From Yinghuangia seranimata (GTDB taxonomy: Bacteria; Actinomycetota; Actinomycetes; Streptomycetales; Streptomycetaceae), in the NCBI RefSeq assembly GCF_029953285.1, contig NZ_JASAOI010000037.1, forward strand, positions 62,001 through 126,000: 64,000 bases of DNA, read 5' to 3'. The notes below the pieces were generated by a model. That model worked only from the letters and a program-made list of their open reading frames with translations, made no database searches and had not been told where the DNA came from. Numbering within the stretch: position 1 is the stretch's first letter; every line of letters starts with the position of its first letter. The translations under genes were made by a program, and so were the position numbers. Shown here one piece after another: positions 51,621 to 60,345 of the stretch.

Positions 51621-52052
51621 GTGCCGAGTCTGGGAGCGGTATGCGGGCCCGGTCTTGAACGAATCGCTCGCCGGGGGTGGGCGGTTGGGCACCGGGATGG
51701 GTGGTGGCGGTCGGCGGTGGGACCATGTTCGTTCAGAATAACGGGCCCTTGCTCCCCACCTTCTTCACTCAACACCCAAAAACGCACCGACAACAGGAGG
51801 GGGAAACCGCCGAGATGGCGGACTTCCCGCTGCCGGCGAGAGGAGGAGGCAGGCGATGCGAGGTGCAGTCATACGCGGGAGGGGAGTTCGACGGGCGCGG
51901 CCGGCCGCGGCGGGCGGCGTGGTGGTCGGCGGGTGCGTGCTCGCTGTGGCCGGCGCCGCCGGTCGTACGCGTCGGGGTCGCGGCACACCCGGCGTGACCC
52001 GGGCCGGCCGCCCCCGCGCGGCTGCCCGAACACCCCGTGGTCGAACTGCCGG
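51621..52052. other. 432-bp stretch with two overlapping doubtful small frames
   Basis: On the plus strand an ATG at 51815 follows AGGAGGGGG and opens 60 codons (MADFPLPARGGGRRCEVQSY...). Inside it an ATG at 51856 follows AGAGGAGG and opens a frame with a signal-peptide-like start (basic, then AAAGGVVVGGCVLAVAGAAG). Neither continues as a convincing protein. This may be a real short secreted peptide, overlapping leader peptides or a decayed gene. The bases around 51730-51800 are A/C-rich and probably promoter. Confidence 0.35.
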
Positions 52053-52652
52053 TCACGGCAGGGGGATCGTCACCCATACCGTCTTCCCCCCGAGGTCGTG
52101 GTCGGGTTCGATGCCGGCGGTGCCGCCGCATTCGTCGACGAGGTACTTGACGATGTGGAGGCCGCGGCCGCTGTCGTCGTCGACGGTTTCGAGGAGGGCC
52201 TTGGGGCGGAACGGGTGCCGGTCGTGGACGCCGATGCCGAGGGCGCCGGATGCGGTGAGGTGCAGGAACACGTCGATCTGCGGGGAGAGCACTCCGGCGT
52301 GCTTGACCGCGTTGGTGACGAGCTCGGAGACGATGAGGCGGACGGTGTCGGCGCGTTCGTGGTCGGGTGGAAGGCCCCAGGAGGCGGCGAGGTCGAGGAC
52401 GGCGTGCCTGGCGTGGGGGACGGCGGCGTCGTTGGGCGGGATCGGCAGCCGGTACGCGGGTCCGACGCGGGGCGGGTCGGGCTGGGCGGGTGGGGGCGGG
52501 AGAGTCGGCAGTGCGGGGCAGATCTGCATGTCGGCGTGGAGGTCGGTGGCGGGCATCGTCGTGGTGCCCAGGGGGTCTCCGGGGGCCGCGGGGTGGGTGG
52601 TGCCCTGCGGTGCGTAGGACATGTGCGACATGTGGTGCGGCGTGTGACTCAT
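52053..52652 (-). CDS. ATP-binding RsbW-like anti-sigma/regulatory kinase
   Basis: 199 residues from the ATG at 52652. A His/Met/Pro-rich ~80-residue start (MSHTPHHMSHMSYAPQG...) precedes a HATPase_c domain: N-box ADTVRLIVSELVTNAVKHAG, G1-like LGIGVHDRHPF, and G2-like GRGLHIVKYLVDECGG then TVWVTIPL. Such single-domain proteins are abundant in streptomycetes; some are anti-sigma factors, most have no known partner. The N-terminal extension is unusual and could bind metal. Confidence 0.9.
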   Translation of the reverse strand: MSHTPHHMSHMSYAPQGTTHPAAPGDPLGTTTMPATDLHADMQICPALPTLPPPPAQPDPPRVGPAYRLPIPPNDAAVPHARHAVLDLAASWGLPPDHERADTVRLIVSELVTNAVKHAGVLSPQIDVFLHLTASGALGIGVHDRHPFRPKALLETVDDDSGRGLHIVKYLVDECGGTAGIEPDHDLGGKTVWVTIPLP

Positions 52653-52800
52653 GGTGCCCCCGGGGGCGTTTGCGGCTGTTCGGAGCAGCGTACCCACCCG
52701 TTCGCGACCGTGGGTGCCGAATGCGTCACTCGGTGTGGGTCTCCGGGGGTTTCGGGGTCTTGGGCCGGGCGCGCGGTGGTGTGGGGTGGTGCGTGACGTG

Positions 52801-52836
52801 CTCCGGCGCGCACCCGGCCCTGGGTGCGCGCCGGAG
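52801..52836. terminator. Perfect 15-bp-stem hairpin
   Basis: CTCCGGCGCGCACCC and its exact complement flank a 6-nt loop, 24 nt after the alcohol dehydrogenase stop. The longest perfect stem seen in the window. Confidence 0.8.
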
Positions 52837-52859
52837 TGGGGGGCGTGCGGGGAGGCGCG

Positions 52860-53933
52860 TCAGCCCCGCGTGAGGTCGGGTGTGTGGACGCCGTCGCCGT
52901 CGAGGTGGGGCCTGACCAGGACTTTCACGTGGTCGTCGGGGTGGCCGAGGGTGTCGATGGCGGCGGCGACGCCGCCGAAGCCGACTTCGCCGGTGATGAG
53001 GGCGGCGGCGTCGACGGTGCCGTCGGCGATGCGTTGGAGGGTGGCGGGGTACTGCTCGGGCGGGTAGGTCAGGCACATCTTGACGGTGAGGTCCTTGTAG
53101 ATGCCGACGACCGGCCGGAAGGAGTCCATGGTCATGCAGACGCCGATGAGCATGACGGTGGCGCCGCGCGGGACCTTGTAGAGGACGTCGTTGAACATGC
53201 CGGCCTTGCCGGAGCATTCGAACACGGTGAGGGGCTGCCCGGGTTCGGAGGCCTCGCGCCAGGCGGCGAACGGGTCCTGCTCAGCGGGGTCGACGACGAT
53301 GTGGGCGCCGAACTGGCGGGCGAGTTCGCGGCGCCGCGGCGAGGGCTCGGAGACGATGACGGGTGCGACGCCGCGTTCGACGAGGCCGCCGATGGCGCCG
53401 AGGCCGATGGGTCCTGAGCCGATGACGACGGCGCCGCCGCCCTTCTCCGCGCCCGAGCGGGCGACGTTGCCGAAGCCGACGGCGAGCGGTTCGGTGAGTG
53501 CGGCGACGGGCGCGGGGACGTGGTCGGGGACCTTCACGAGGGCTGCGGCCTGCATGACCATGCGCTCGCCGAAGCCGCCGGGGAACTGGTTGGAGTAGCC
53601 GATGGTGCGCAGCGTCCCGCCGCCGTCGAGGGCCCAGGGGAGGCCGACGACGACCTGTCCCTCCTCGAAGCCGTCGACGCCGGGGCCGGTGCGGACGACG
53701 CGGGCGGAGAGTTCGTGGCCCATGACGAGGTCGGCGTCGGGGTCGAAGATGAACGACGGGGTGTCGGAGTCGATGGAGGCCTGCAGGAATTCGGCGGTGT
53801 GCTTGTAGGCGGACAGGTCGGATCCGCAGATGCCGCAGGCGGCGGTCTCGACGAGGACCTGGCCGGGCCCGGGCTGGGGTTCGGGGATGTCGTCGACGGT
53901 GAAGGTGCCGCCGCGAAGGACCGCTGCGCGCAT
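52860..53933 (-). CDS. Zinc-dependent alcohol dehydrogenase (MDR family)
   Basis: 357 residues from the ATG at 53933. Catalytic-zinc residues: C36 in ACGICGSDL and H73-E74 in VMGHELS; NAD(P) loop AVVIGSGPIGLGAIGGLVERG. The structural-zinc cysteine lobe (four clustered Cys) is missing, as in a subset of the family. It follows the luciferase-like oxidoreductase gene by 50 nt on the same strand, both read toward the left from the PaaX-controlled divergent region, so they probably form one operon. Substrate unknown. Confidence 0.92.
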   Translation of the reverse strand: MRAAVLRGGTFTVDDIPEPQPGPGQVLVETAACGICGSDLSAYKHTAEFLQASIDSDTPSFIFDPDADLVMGHELSARVVRTGPGVDGFEEGQVVVGLPWALDGGGTLRTIGYSNQFPGGFGERMVMQAAALVKVPDHVPAPVAALTEPLAVGFGNVARSGAEKGGGAVVIGSGPIGLGAIGGLVERGVAPVIVSEPSPRRRELARQFGAHIVVDPAEQDPFAAWREASEPGQPLTVFECSGKAGMFNDVLYKVPRGATVMLIGVCMTMDSFRPVVGIYKDLTVKMCLTYPPEQYPATLQRIADGTVDAAALITGEVGFGGVAAAIDTLGHPDDHVKVLVRPHLDGDGVHTPDLTRG

Positions 53934-53983
53934 GGGTGCTCCCTGGTGGTCGGGGTGGGGTGGGGGGTAGGGGTGGCGGGGCG

Positions 53984-55177
53984 TCAGGACGCGGCGGTGT
54001 CGCTCTCGGCCTGGGCGTGCTGGGTGAAGGCGGCTTCGACGGCTTGGCGGAGTGCGCCGATGAACTGTCCGCTGTTGGCGTTGGCCCAGGCCATGGAGGC
54101 GTGGCGGGGCTTGTTGGCGCCGGTGAAGTGCGGGACGACGTATTCGGCGAAGAGTTCGTAGCTGCGGCGCTTGGCGGCGGGTTCGGCGATGGGGAGGTCG
54201 AGGAGCAGGAGGGTGCCGAAGCCGCCGGACTTCTCGGCCATGGCTTCGATGCGGGCGATGGCGTCGGCGGGGGTGCCGATCATGGCGACGCCGAAGGTGG
54301 GGAAGCCGTCGGTGGTCCATTGGTCGACGGCGGCGCGGGCGCTGGTGCCGAAGGGCATGGTCATGCCGGAGAGGCCCTCGATGTAGCGGACGAGGTGGAG
54401 GATGCCGTACTCGGCTTGGCGGCGGGCTTCTTCCTGGGTGTCGGCGAGGTGCATGGGGACGACGAGGCGCCAGGTGTCGCGGTCGGCTGTGTGGCCGTGG
54501 TCGGCGCTGGTCTTGGCGTAGATGTCCCAGTTGCCGGCGAGGGCTTCGAAGCCGGAGGGGTCGGAGGCGGCGAGGGAGAGGAGGGAGAGTCCGTGGGTGC
54601 CGGCTTGGACGGATCCGGAGGGGGAGACGGTGGAGGCGCAGGTGATTTCGATGCCGTCGCGCTGGTAGGGGGCGAGGTGGAGGCGGGCGTCGGTGAGGGT
54701 GAACCAGTCGGTGTGCTTGGTGACGGTTTCGCCGCGGAGGAGGGCGACGACGGCTTCGAGGGCTTCGGCCATCATGCCGCGCTGGCGGAGGGGGTCGATG
54801 CCCATCATGAAGGCGTCTGAGGCGAGTTGCCCGGGTCCGGCGCCGAACATGACGCGGCCTTGGGACTGGTGGTCGAGCTGGACGATGCGGTCGGCGAGGA
54901 CGAGGGGGTGGTGGTACGGGAGGGAGTTGACGCCGGTGCCGAGGCGGATGCGGCGGGTTTTTTCTGCGGCGGCGGCGATGAAGACCTCGGGGGAGGCGAT
55001 GGTCTCGTAGCCGGCGCTGTGGTGTTCGCCGATCCAGGCCTCGTCGAAGCCGAGGGTGTCGAGGTGGGCGACGAGGTCGAGGTCGCGGCGGATCTGGAGG
55101 GTGGGGTTGCCGTCGATGCCGTGGTAGGGGGCGAGGAAGGCGCCGAAGCGGGTGGGGCCGGGGGCGGTGGTGGGCAC
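53984..55177 (-). CDS. LLM-class flavin-dependent oxidoreductase
   Basis: 397 residues from the GTG at 55177 with GAGAGG upstream. Luciferase-like fold marks: RFGAFLAPYHGIDGNPTLQIRRDLDLVAHLDTLGFDEAWIGEHHSAGYETIASPEVFIAAAAEKTRRIRLGTGVNSLPYHHPLVLADRIVQLDHQSQGRVMFGAGPGQLASDAFMMGIDPLRQR. Such enzymes use FMN or F420 to oxidise or monooxygenate small molecules. First gene of a probable two-gene operon with the alcohol dehydrogenase; divergent from a PaaX-type regulator with a tandem repeat between. Confidence 0.92.
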   Translation of the reverse strand: MPTTAPGPTRFGAFLAPYHGIDGNPTLQIRRDLDLVAHLDTLGFDEAWIGEHHSAGYETIASPEVFIAAAAEKTRRIRLGTGVNSLPYHHPLVLADRIVQLDHQSQGRVMFGAGPGQLASDAFMMGIDPLRQRGMMAEALEAVVALLRGETVTKHTDWFTLTDARLHLAPYQRDGIEITCASTVSPSGSVQAGTHGLSLLSLAASDPSGFEALAGNWDIYAKTSADHGHTADRDTWRLVVPMHLADTQEEARRQAEYGILHLVRYIEGLSGMTMPFGTSARAAVDQWTTDGFPTFGVAMIGTPADAIARIEAMAEKSGGFGTLLLLDLPIAEPAAKRRSYELFAEYVVPHFTGANKPRHASMAWANANSGQFIGALRQAVEAAFTQHAQAESDTAAS

Positions 55178-55220
55178 GTGCGGGCCTCTCTCGTTGGACA
55201 CAAGATTTTGGGGTGACGAG

Positions 55221-55245
55221 GTACGTCCTATTGGGTACGTCCTAT
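55221..55245. promoter_or_regulatory. Tandem repeat GTACGTCCTAT, candidate PaaX-regulator sites
   Basis: GTACGTCCTAT occurs at 55221-55231 and 55235-55245, a 14-bp direct repeat, 44 bp before the oxidoreductase start and about 200 bp before the PaaX-type gene. CAAAAT on the minus strand near 55203 may be the -10 box. Placement fits an operator. Confidence 0.6.
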
Positions 55246-55442
55246 CGCGGGCGGGGTGAAGGGTCAAGGGCCGCGGGGGCACGCGACGGTGGCTGACAAC
55301 CCGCGCGCGATCCGAGATCATCTACGGGCCCGCGGCACCGCCCCGCCGGGACGCCGCCCGGCGTGCCCGTCCGGGAACCCCGCGCACGCACCCCGTCCCG
55401 CCCCGTCCCGCATGCACGTCAGGAAGCCCGCCAGGAGTGGAC

Positions 55443-56405
55443 ATGACCACCGCCCCGAGCACCCCCAGCGCCGCGAGCGGCCCGCGCACGCGGCGGCGCA
55501 GCGACGGCAGTCCGAGTGCCCGCACGCTGCTGCTGACGGTGCTGGGCGAGTACGTCGGCTACGCGGGCACTGACCGGGTGTGGTCGGCCGCGGTGGTCGA
55601 GGCGCTGCGGGCGTGCGGGGTGGAGGAGACCGCGGCGCGGCGGGCGATCACGCGGCTGACGCACGAGGGCTGGCTGACGACGGAGCCGGCGGGCCGGTTC
55701 ACGCGGTTGGTGATGACGCCGCGGCTGGTGCGGCTGCTGGCGAGCTGGACGGCGCGATTGCGGCGGGCGATGGAGGAGACGCCGTGGGAGGGGACGTGGC
55801 AGCAACTGCTGCTGCGGGTGCCGGCGGCGGCGCGTACCGAGCGGGCGGCGGTGGAGGAGCAGCTGGCGTTCCAGGGGTTCGGGGCGCTGGGGCAGGGCGT
55901 GTGGATCGCGGCGGACGCGGGCGGGGTTCCGGCGTTGCGGGAGCTGCTGGCGGAGCTGGGGCTGGCGGGCGGGGCGACGTGGCTGACGTGCCGTACGGCG
56001 GGGGAGTCGGTGGACGGGTCGGGCGGCTTTGTGGAGGCCTCCGCGGAGGACTCCGGAGCGGGTTCGGGGGAGGCTTCCGGCGGTTCGCGGGCCGATCTGG
56101 CGTTGGCGGCGCAGGCGTGGGACCTGGACGCGGTGCGGCCGCTGCACACGGACTTCCTGGAGCGGTTCGCGGGTGTGCGGGCGGACGGCGACGAGGAGGC
56201 GTTCGTGCTGCGGACCCGGCTGGTGCACGCGTGGCGGCTGACGTTCGACCGGGATCCGCGACTGCCGGGCGTGCTGCTGCCGGCGGACTGGCCGGGCCGG
56301 GCGGCGGCCGAGGTGTTCGTGCGTACGTGGCTGGACTGCCGGGACGGCGCGGACCGCTGGTGGGCGCGCCTGGACGAGGACCCGCGGGGCGCGCAGCGGG
56401 GGTGA
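55443..56405 (+). CDS. PaaX-family transcriptional regulator
   Basis: 320 residues from the ATG at 55443, AGGAG five bases upstream. N-terminal winged helix: SARTLLLTVLGEYVGYAGTDRVWSAAVVEALRACGVEETAARRAITRLTHEGWLTTEPAGRFTRLVMTPRLVRLL, the PaaX signature of R-x-A-I-x-R-L. Middle PaaX fold starts near WEGTWQQLLLRVPAAARTERAAVEEQLAFQGFGALGQGVWIAADAG; an Ala/Gly-rich insert follows at about 200-225. PaaX proteins repress catabolic genes and are lifted by CoA-thioesters. It is expected to control the divergent oxidoreductase-dehydrogenase pair. Confidence 0.93.
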   Translation: MTTAPSTPSAASGPRTRRRSDGSPSARTLLLTVLGEYVGYAGTDRVWSAAVVEALRACGVEETAARRAITRLTHEGWLTTEPAGRFTRLVMTPRLVRLLASWTARLRRAMEETPWEGTWQQLLLRVPAAARTERAAVEEQLAFQGFGALGQGVWIAADAGGVPALRELLAELGLAGGATWLTCRTAGESVDGSGGFVEASAEDSGAGSGEASGGSRADLALAAQAWDLDAVRPLHTDFLERFAGVRADGDEEAFVLRTRLVHAWRLTFDRDPRLPGVLLPADWPGRAAAEVFVRTWLDCRDGADRWWARLDEDPRGAQRG

Positions 56406-56495
56406 CCCGCGGGAGTGACCGCAGAGGCGGCTCGCGGGGTCGGGCCGCGGAGGAGGGCGGCGCGTGGGTGCGTCGGCGGGGCCGGGCCTGTGTGG

Positions 56496-57056
56496 TCAGG
56501 CCGTGATCGGCGGTCGGTGGGCGTTGTCGACGATGTGCACGTGCGGGGCGAAGGCGGCGATGGTGCGGACGAGTTCGCGCAGGTCGTCGAGGTCGCCGTC
56601 CCAGCCGGTGGAGAGGCGGGAGACGTTGTATCCGGCCTGTTTCTCGGCGGCGCGGTTGTACCAGGTGTCGCCGAAGCCGGGTCCGGCCGCGGCGCGGTAC
56701 GCGGGGGTCGCGAGGATGCCGACGCAGCGCACGCCGGAGTCCTGCCGCCAGAGCACAAGTGCTGTGACGTGCTGCCAGGGGACGGTGCGGTCGCGGGTGA
56801 CGAAGCGGTGGATCGTCAGGCCGGCGGCGTCGGCGCGCAGTGCGACGCGGCGCGTGACGCGGATGGCGATGCCGAGGACACCGCAGATGCCGACGAAGAC
56901 CCACATGCCTACGGAGACCGGGGTGGGGACGGGGGCCGAGACGGCGGCCGCGGCGGCGATGGCGGCGATGCCGAGGGTGGTGAGCAGGGACCAGATGGAC
57001 CGGCCGTAGCGCAGCTCGTACGGTGTCGCGGCGGGCTGCGGCGTCAGGTGTCTCAT
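56496..57056 (-). CDS. PH-like-domain membrane protein
   Basis: 186 residues from the ATG at 57056. Two membrane helices (SLLTTLGIAAIAAAAAVSAPV, VGMWVFVGICGVLGIAI) precede a cytoplasmic beta-rich domain: VALRADAAGLTIHRFVTRDRTVPWQHVTALVLWRQDSGVRCVGI, the pattern of bacterial PH-like domains. Function unknown. Single gene; the next gene to its left is convergent. Confidence 0.8.
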   Translation of the reverse strand: MRHLTPQPAATPYELRYGRSIWSLLTTLGIAAIAAAAAVSAPVPTPVSVGMWVFVGICGVLGIAIRVTRRVALRADAAGLTIHRFVTRDRTVPWQHVTALVLWRQDSGVRCVGILATPAYRAAAGPGFGDTWYNRAAEKQAGYNVSRLSTGWDGDLDDLRELVRTIAAFAPHVHIVDNAHRPPITA

Positions 57057-57177
57057 GCCGGCGATTTTGGCGAGCGGCGCGGGGGTGGGGCTGGGGGAGT
57101 TCCCTCCGTCCGGGGCGGGCCGCGCTTTCCGGATGGGCGGGAACTCTCGTACGGGGCGGGGTGGTGGGTCGTGCCCG

Positions 57178-57554
57178 GTGTGGCCGGTGTGGCGGGCGGG
57201 GTCGTGGGCCGAGTCTCTGTGGCGGCGCTTGGACGCGGTGGACTTCCTGAACCAGGTCCTGGTGCTCGCTGCGACGCTGCTGTTGTGCGCGGTCCCGTTC
57301 ATGATCATCGTCTCGGCGCCGGCCGGGTGGTGATCATCCTGGGGGCCGCCGTCGGCCTGATGTGGAAGGACCGGGGCATGTCGTTCCGGGCCGCGCTCCG
57401 GAAGACGCGGCGGACGCGACGAGGGCGTGACGAGGGGGCCGACCGGCCCGGGCGGGGAGGCCGAACAGCCCGGCCGGCCGGGACGGGTGCCTCTGGTGTC
57501 GGGCGCCCTACGGAGGAAGGATTGATGCCAAGCGTGATGTTTCCGCTGAAATAG
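57178..57554 (+). pseudogene. YihY-family membrane protein with large internal deletion
   Basis: The first part encodes SLWRRLDAVDFLNQVLVLAATLLLCAVPFMIIVSAPAG, the conserved N-terminal segment of YihY/BrkB-type (formerly RNase BN) membrane proteins, and stops at 57331. A second frame beginning at about 57327 encodes VVIILGAAVGLMWKDRGMSFRAALRKTRR, the conserved C-terminal segment of the same family. The ~200 residues between are absent. TGATCATC occurs on both sides of the junction (57302 and 57331). The gene is broken; only remnants are left. Confidence 0.8.
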
Positions 57555-57580
57555 CCCACCCGGCCAAGGGGGCGAGGACG

Positions 57581-57940
57581 ATGAGGGCAGAGATCACGCG
57601 GGGAGGCTGGCTCGCCGGAGGAACGGCCTTCCTGGCGACCGCCGCAGTTGCGCACGCCGTCGCGGACGCGGCGCACATCGCGGGCGGGGTCGTGCACACG
57701 CGGCCGACCCGCAGGCGTGTGCCCGCGCAGGCCGTACCGGCCTTGCCGCTGGAGAGCGGCCGGGGCGGGTGGCTGCTGGTGACCGCCGGGCTGTTGGCCG
57801 CGGGCGCCGTGATGCACGCCGTCGACTACGCCAAGGAGATGGTCAGGGAGCTCACGGAAGCCCCCGTGCCGGTGGGCCCGCCCGGGGTGCGCGCCGCGCG
57901 CCGGCTGACGTCGGAGGGCGGGGCTACGGTTGCCCGGTGA
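57581..57940 (+). CDS. Small hypothetical membrane protein
   Basis: 119 residues. GGWLAGGTAFLATAAVAHAVADAAHIAGGVVHT and GGWLLVTAGLLAAGAVMHAVDYAKEMVREL are two hydrophobic segments with a similar GGWL start, suggesting an internal duplication. The C-terminal tail is basic. No family known. Its stop overlaps the start of the next gene (GTGA), so the two are coupled. Confidence 0.7.
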   Translation: MRAEITRGGWLAGGTAFLATAAVAHAVADAAHIAGGVVHTRPTRRRVPAQAVPALPLESGRGGWLLVTAGLLAAGAVMHAVDYAKEMVRELTEAPVPVGPPGVRAARRLTSEGGATVAR

Positions 57941-58548
57941 CGAATGCCGAACGGGTCGAACTGCCCGACCGCAATCTTCAGTTGGCCCTCCTCGACGAGG
58001 TCTGGAGGGAGCGCGTCGACGACTACTACTGGCTGTCGTCGCTGCGCGAGGAGTACACCGCCCACCAGGTGTCGGCCGGGGGCCCGGCGTGGGACGACCT
58101 CGAGGAGCGCCTGGGCATCGACGACCTGCCGGAGCTGGAGGCGTTCGTGCTTACGCTCCCGCTGACCGCGGACGACCTGGCCCGGGTGGACGACCTGTGC
58201 CTGGACGGCGACCGGGAGGTCTACACGCTCTCCCCGGACTGGTGGGAGTTCGGCCGGCACTTCGCCATCACGAGCCTGGACGGGATCGGGCGGTGCACGG
58301 GACTCGTCGAGCTCGACCTCAACGTGCTGGTCGACCCGTGCAGCCTCGCGCCGCTCGCCGAACTGGGCGCGCTGCGGAACCTGCGGGTGGACGCGGTCAC
58401 CGCGTACGCGGACCTGGACGTCCTCGCCGCACTGCCCTCGCTGGCCGAGCTCTCGGTCGTCAACATGGCCACGGCCGAGGGCAGCGAGGACTGGCGCCGC
58501 GTCATGGGCGCGCTGCGGGCCCGCGGGATCTCCGTGCGCGGCTGGTGA
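57937..58548 (+). CDS. Leucine-rich-repeat-like hypothetical protein
   Basis: 203 residues from a GTG overlapping the previous stop. Acidic helical N-terminus (LPDRNLQLALLDEVWRERVDDYYWLSSLREEYTA) then GLVELDLNVLVDPCSLAPLAELGALRNLRVDAVTAYADLDVLAALPSLAELSVVNMATAEGSEDW, two or three irregular leucine-rich repeats. Such proteins usually mediate protein contacts. Role unknown. Confidence 0.78.
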   Translation: MTNAERVELPDRNLQLALLDEVWRERVDDYYWLSSLREEYTAHQVSAGGPAWDDLEERLGIDDLPELEAFVLTLPLTADDLARVDDLCLDGDREVYTLSPDWWEFGRHFAITSLDGIGRCTGLVELDLNVLVDPCSLAPLAELGALRNLRVDAVTAYADLDVLAALPSLAELSVVNMATAEGSEDWRRVMGALRARGISVRGW

Positions 58549-58596
58549 CCGCACCCCCTGCGGGCGGACGCGGCTCGGGCGGGGAGTGGGGCAGGG

Positions 58597-58935
58597 TCAG
58601 CCGGTCGGCTGCCACACGGCCAGCTCGCTGCCGCCCGGCTCGCGGAAGTGGAAGCGGCGGCCGCCGGGGAAGTCGAACGCCGGGACGGTGACGACGCCGC
58701 CCGCCGCTTCGACGGCTGCCTGGGCGGCCGCGAGGTCGTCGGTGCGGACGACGACGAGCGGGGCCGGGGGCTGCTCGTCGGGGTCCTCCTGGACGCCGAG
58801 GCCGATCCCCGCGCCGGAGATGTCGGTGTAGGAGGGACCGTAGGGGGTGGGCGTCCAGCCGAACGCGTCCTGGAAGAACCGGCCCGAGGCGGCGGCCGAG
58901 TCGGTCGGGAACTCGACGAAGTCGACGACGTACAT
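58597..58935 (-). CDS. VOC-family protein
   Basis: 112 residues. MYVVDFVEFPTDSAAASGRFFQDAFGW, YTDISGAGIGLGVQED, and FDFPGGRRFHFREPGGSELAVWQP give the glyoxalase/bleomycin-resistance-like VOC fold with the E of the last strand as likely metal ligand. Too little is present to predict activity. It lies upstream of nothing obvious on its strand. Confidence 0.88.
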   Translation of the reverse strand: MYVVDFVEFPTDSAAASGRFFQDAFGWTPTPYGPSYTDISGAGIGLGVQEDPDEQPPAPLVVVRTDDLAAAQAAVEAAGGVVTVPAFDFPGGRRFHFREPGGSELAVWQPTG

Positions 58936-58961
58936 GGTGGGAGCCTAGACGCCGCGAGCGG

Positions 58962-59231
58962 TCACCTGGGGCGTTCGGTGGGGTCGTCGTCGACGGCCTG
59001 CCAGGTCAGGAAGCGGGGCGCGGGGTCCTCGGGTTCGTCGTCGGGGTCGTCGTCCTCCTGGTCCCGGTCGTCCTCATCGGCGGGGAACCAGCGCTCCCGG
59101 AGCCGGTCGACGACCGGCATGCCCTTCCACATGAACAACAGCCCGAGGACGAGGACGACGCCGCCGGCGGCGAAGCCGACCAGGGCGACGCGCACGCACC
59201 ACCAGAAGAACGGCACCACGGGCAGTTCCAT
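58962..59231 (-). CDS. Small membrane protein with acidic tail
   Basis: 89 residues. One or two membrane helices (FFWWCVRVALVGFAAGGVVLVLGLLFMW) followed by a cytoplasmic RERWFPADEDDRDQEDDDPDDEPEDPAP tail. No known family. It is 26 nt upstream of the VOC gene and may be co-transcribed with it. About 268 bp to its right hold no gene beyond a terminator. Confidence 0.7.
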   Translation of the reverse strand: MELPVVPFFWWCVRVALVGFAAGGVVLVLGLLFMWKGMPVVDRLRERWFPADEDDRDQEDDDPDDEPEDPAPRFLTWQAVDDDPTERPR

Positions 59232-59451
59232 ACCTACGTCCCCCGGTCACGACGGGCACGGCGCCGGCCGCCGCCCCCTGCCTGGAGACGGTAGGCACGG
59301 CAGGTCACGCCACGGCGCCGGCGGGGTGACAATCGCACGCCCGTGCGCGGCGCGGCCCCGCGTCCTGCGGTCGTCGGACGGCCCGCGGGCGGACGGGGCG
59401 CACGCCTGCGGGTGCGGGCCGGTGCGGGCGGGGTGGGTTGCGCGGGAGCCG

Positions 59452-59489
59452 GGGGGCGGCGCGTCGTGTGCGTACGATGCGCCGCCCCC
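59452..59489. terminator. Hairpin, 15-bp stem (one G-U pair)
   Basis: GGGGGCGGCGCGTCG and CGATGCGCCGCCCCC flank an 8-nt loop, 10 nt after the lipoprotein stop on the minus strand. Confidence 0.8.
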
Positions 59490-59499
59490 TTGGCCTCGG

Positions 59500-60345
59500 T
59501 CAGCCCTTCTGGGCGGCGACGAGCTTGTCGAGCTGGAGCTTGATCACCTCGGGCTTGACGAACTCCGGGCCGAACTGGCCGCTCTGTGGCTCGACGTCGA
59601 TGTATATGAGCGTGTCACCCGAGCGCACGAGCTGGAACCGCGCCGACCGGACCTGGCCGTTGGTCGGGTCGTGCATCTCCTTGGGGGCGCCCCATGTCAG
59701 GTTGATGTACTGGGAGCCGTCCGTGCCGATCTTGACGGCGTCGAACTGGTTGTTGACCTGCCACTCCGTGGTCTGGCCGCGGACGTCGGTGGATTTCATC
59801 TCGAGGCAGCTGTCCTTGGCCATGAGGGCCGCGACGTCGGTCATGAGCTTCGCCGCGTAGCCGTCCTTGTAGGTGGCCAGCCGCCAGATGACGTCGCTGC
59901 CCTTGTCGGTGGTGGTCTGCATGATCTGGAACGCCTCGGCCACCGCCGGGTTCTGGGCGCTGCCGGTGAACGCGTCGAGGATCGGCTGGCAGGCCGGGTC
60001 GGACGACTTGACCGGCTGCTCGATCGTGGTCTTCTCGCCCGGCTTGATCGTCCAGCCGCCTGCCGCGGGGAGTTCCTTCTGGGTGATGAGCGCGGCCTTG
60101 AGCTGGTCGTACGTGGCGAGCTTCTTGCCACCCGCCGCGGCGTTGCCTCCGGGAGCGCCGGACGGCGAGGCCGGGGCCGGTGAGCCGGCGGCCGGCACTG
60201 CGGCGGGGGCGGACGTCGCGGCGGAGTTCTTCGCCGTGTCGTCTTTCTTGTCGTCGGAGCCGAACTTGCAGCCGCTGGCGAACAGCACGAGGGGGACGAT
60301 CGCGGCCGCGGCCACACTTGTGCGCTTAGAACGCATGGAACGCAT
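59500..60345 (-). CDS. Hypothetical lipoprotein
   Basis: 281 residues. Signal: [20 protein letters not shown] then LFASGC with Cys26 as lipidation site; a Pro/Ala/Gly/Ser linker follows. The outer domain (about 75-281) has [66 protein letters not shown] with two cysteines likely paired, similar to the PknH-sensor-like or LppW-type extracellular domains of actinobacteria, though no family is certain. Divergent from a propeller lipoprotein. Confidence 0.82.
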   Translation of the reverse strand: MRSMRSKRTSVAAAAIVPLVLFASGCKFGSDDKKDDTAKNSAATSAPAAVPAAGSPAPASPSGAPGGNAAAGGKKLATYDQLKAALITQKELPAAGGWTIKPGEKTTIEQPVKSSDPACQPILDAFTGSAQNPAVAEAFQIMQTTTDKGSDVIWRLATYKDGYAAKLMTDVAALMAKDSCLEMKSTDVRGQTTEWQVNNQFDAVKIGTDGSQYINLTWGAPKEMHDPTNGQVRSARFQLVRSGDTLIYIDVEPQSGQFGPEFVKPEVIKLQLDKLVAAQKG

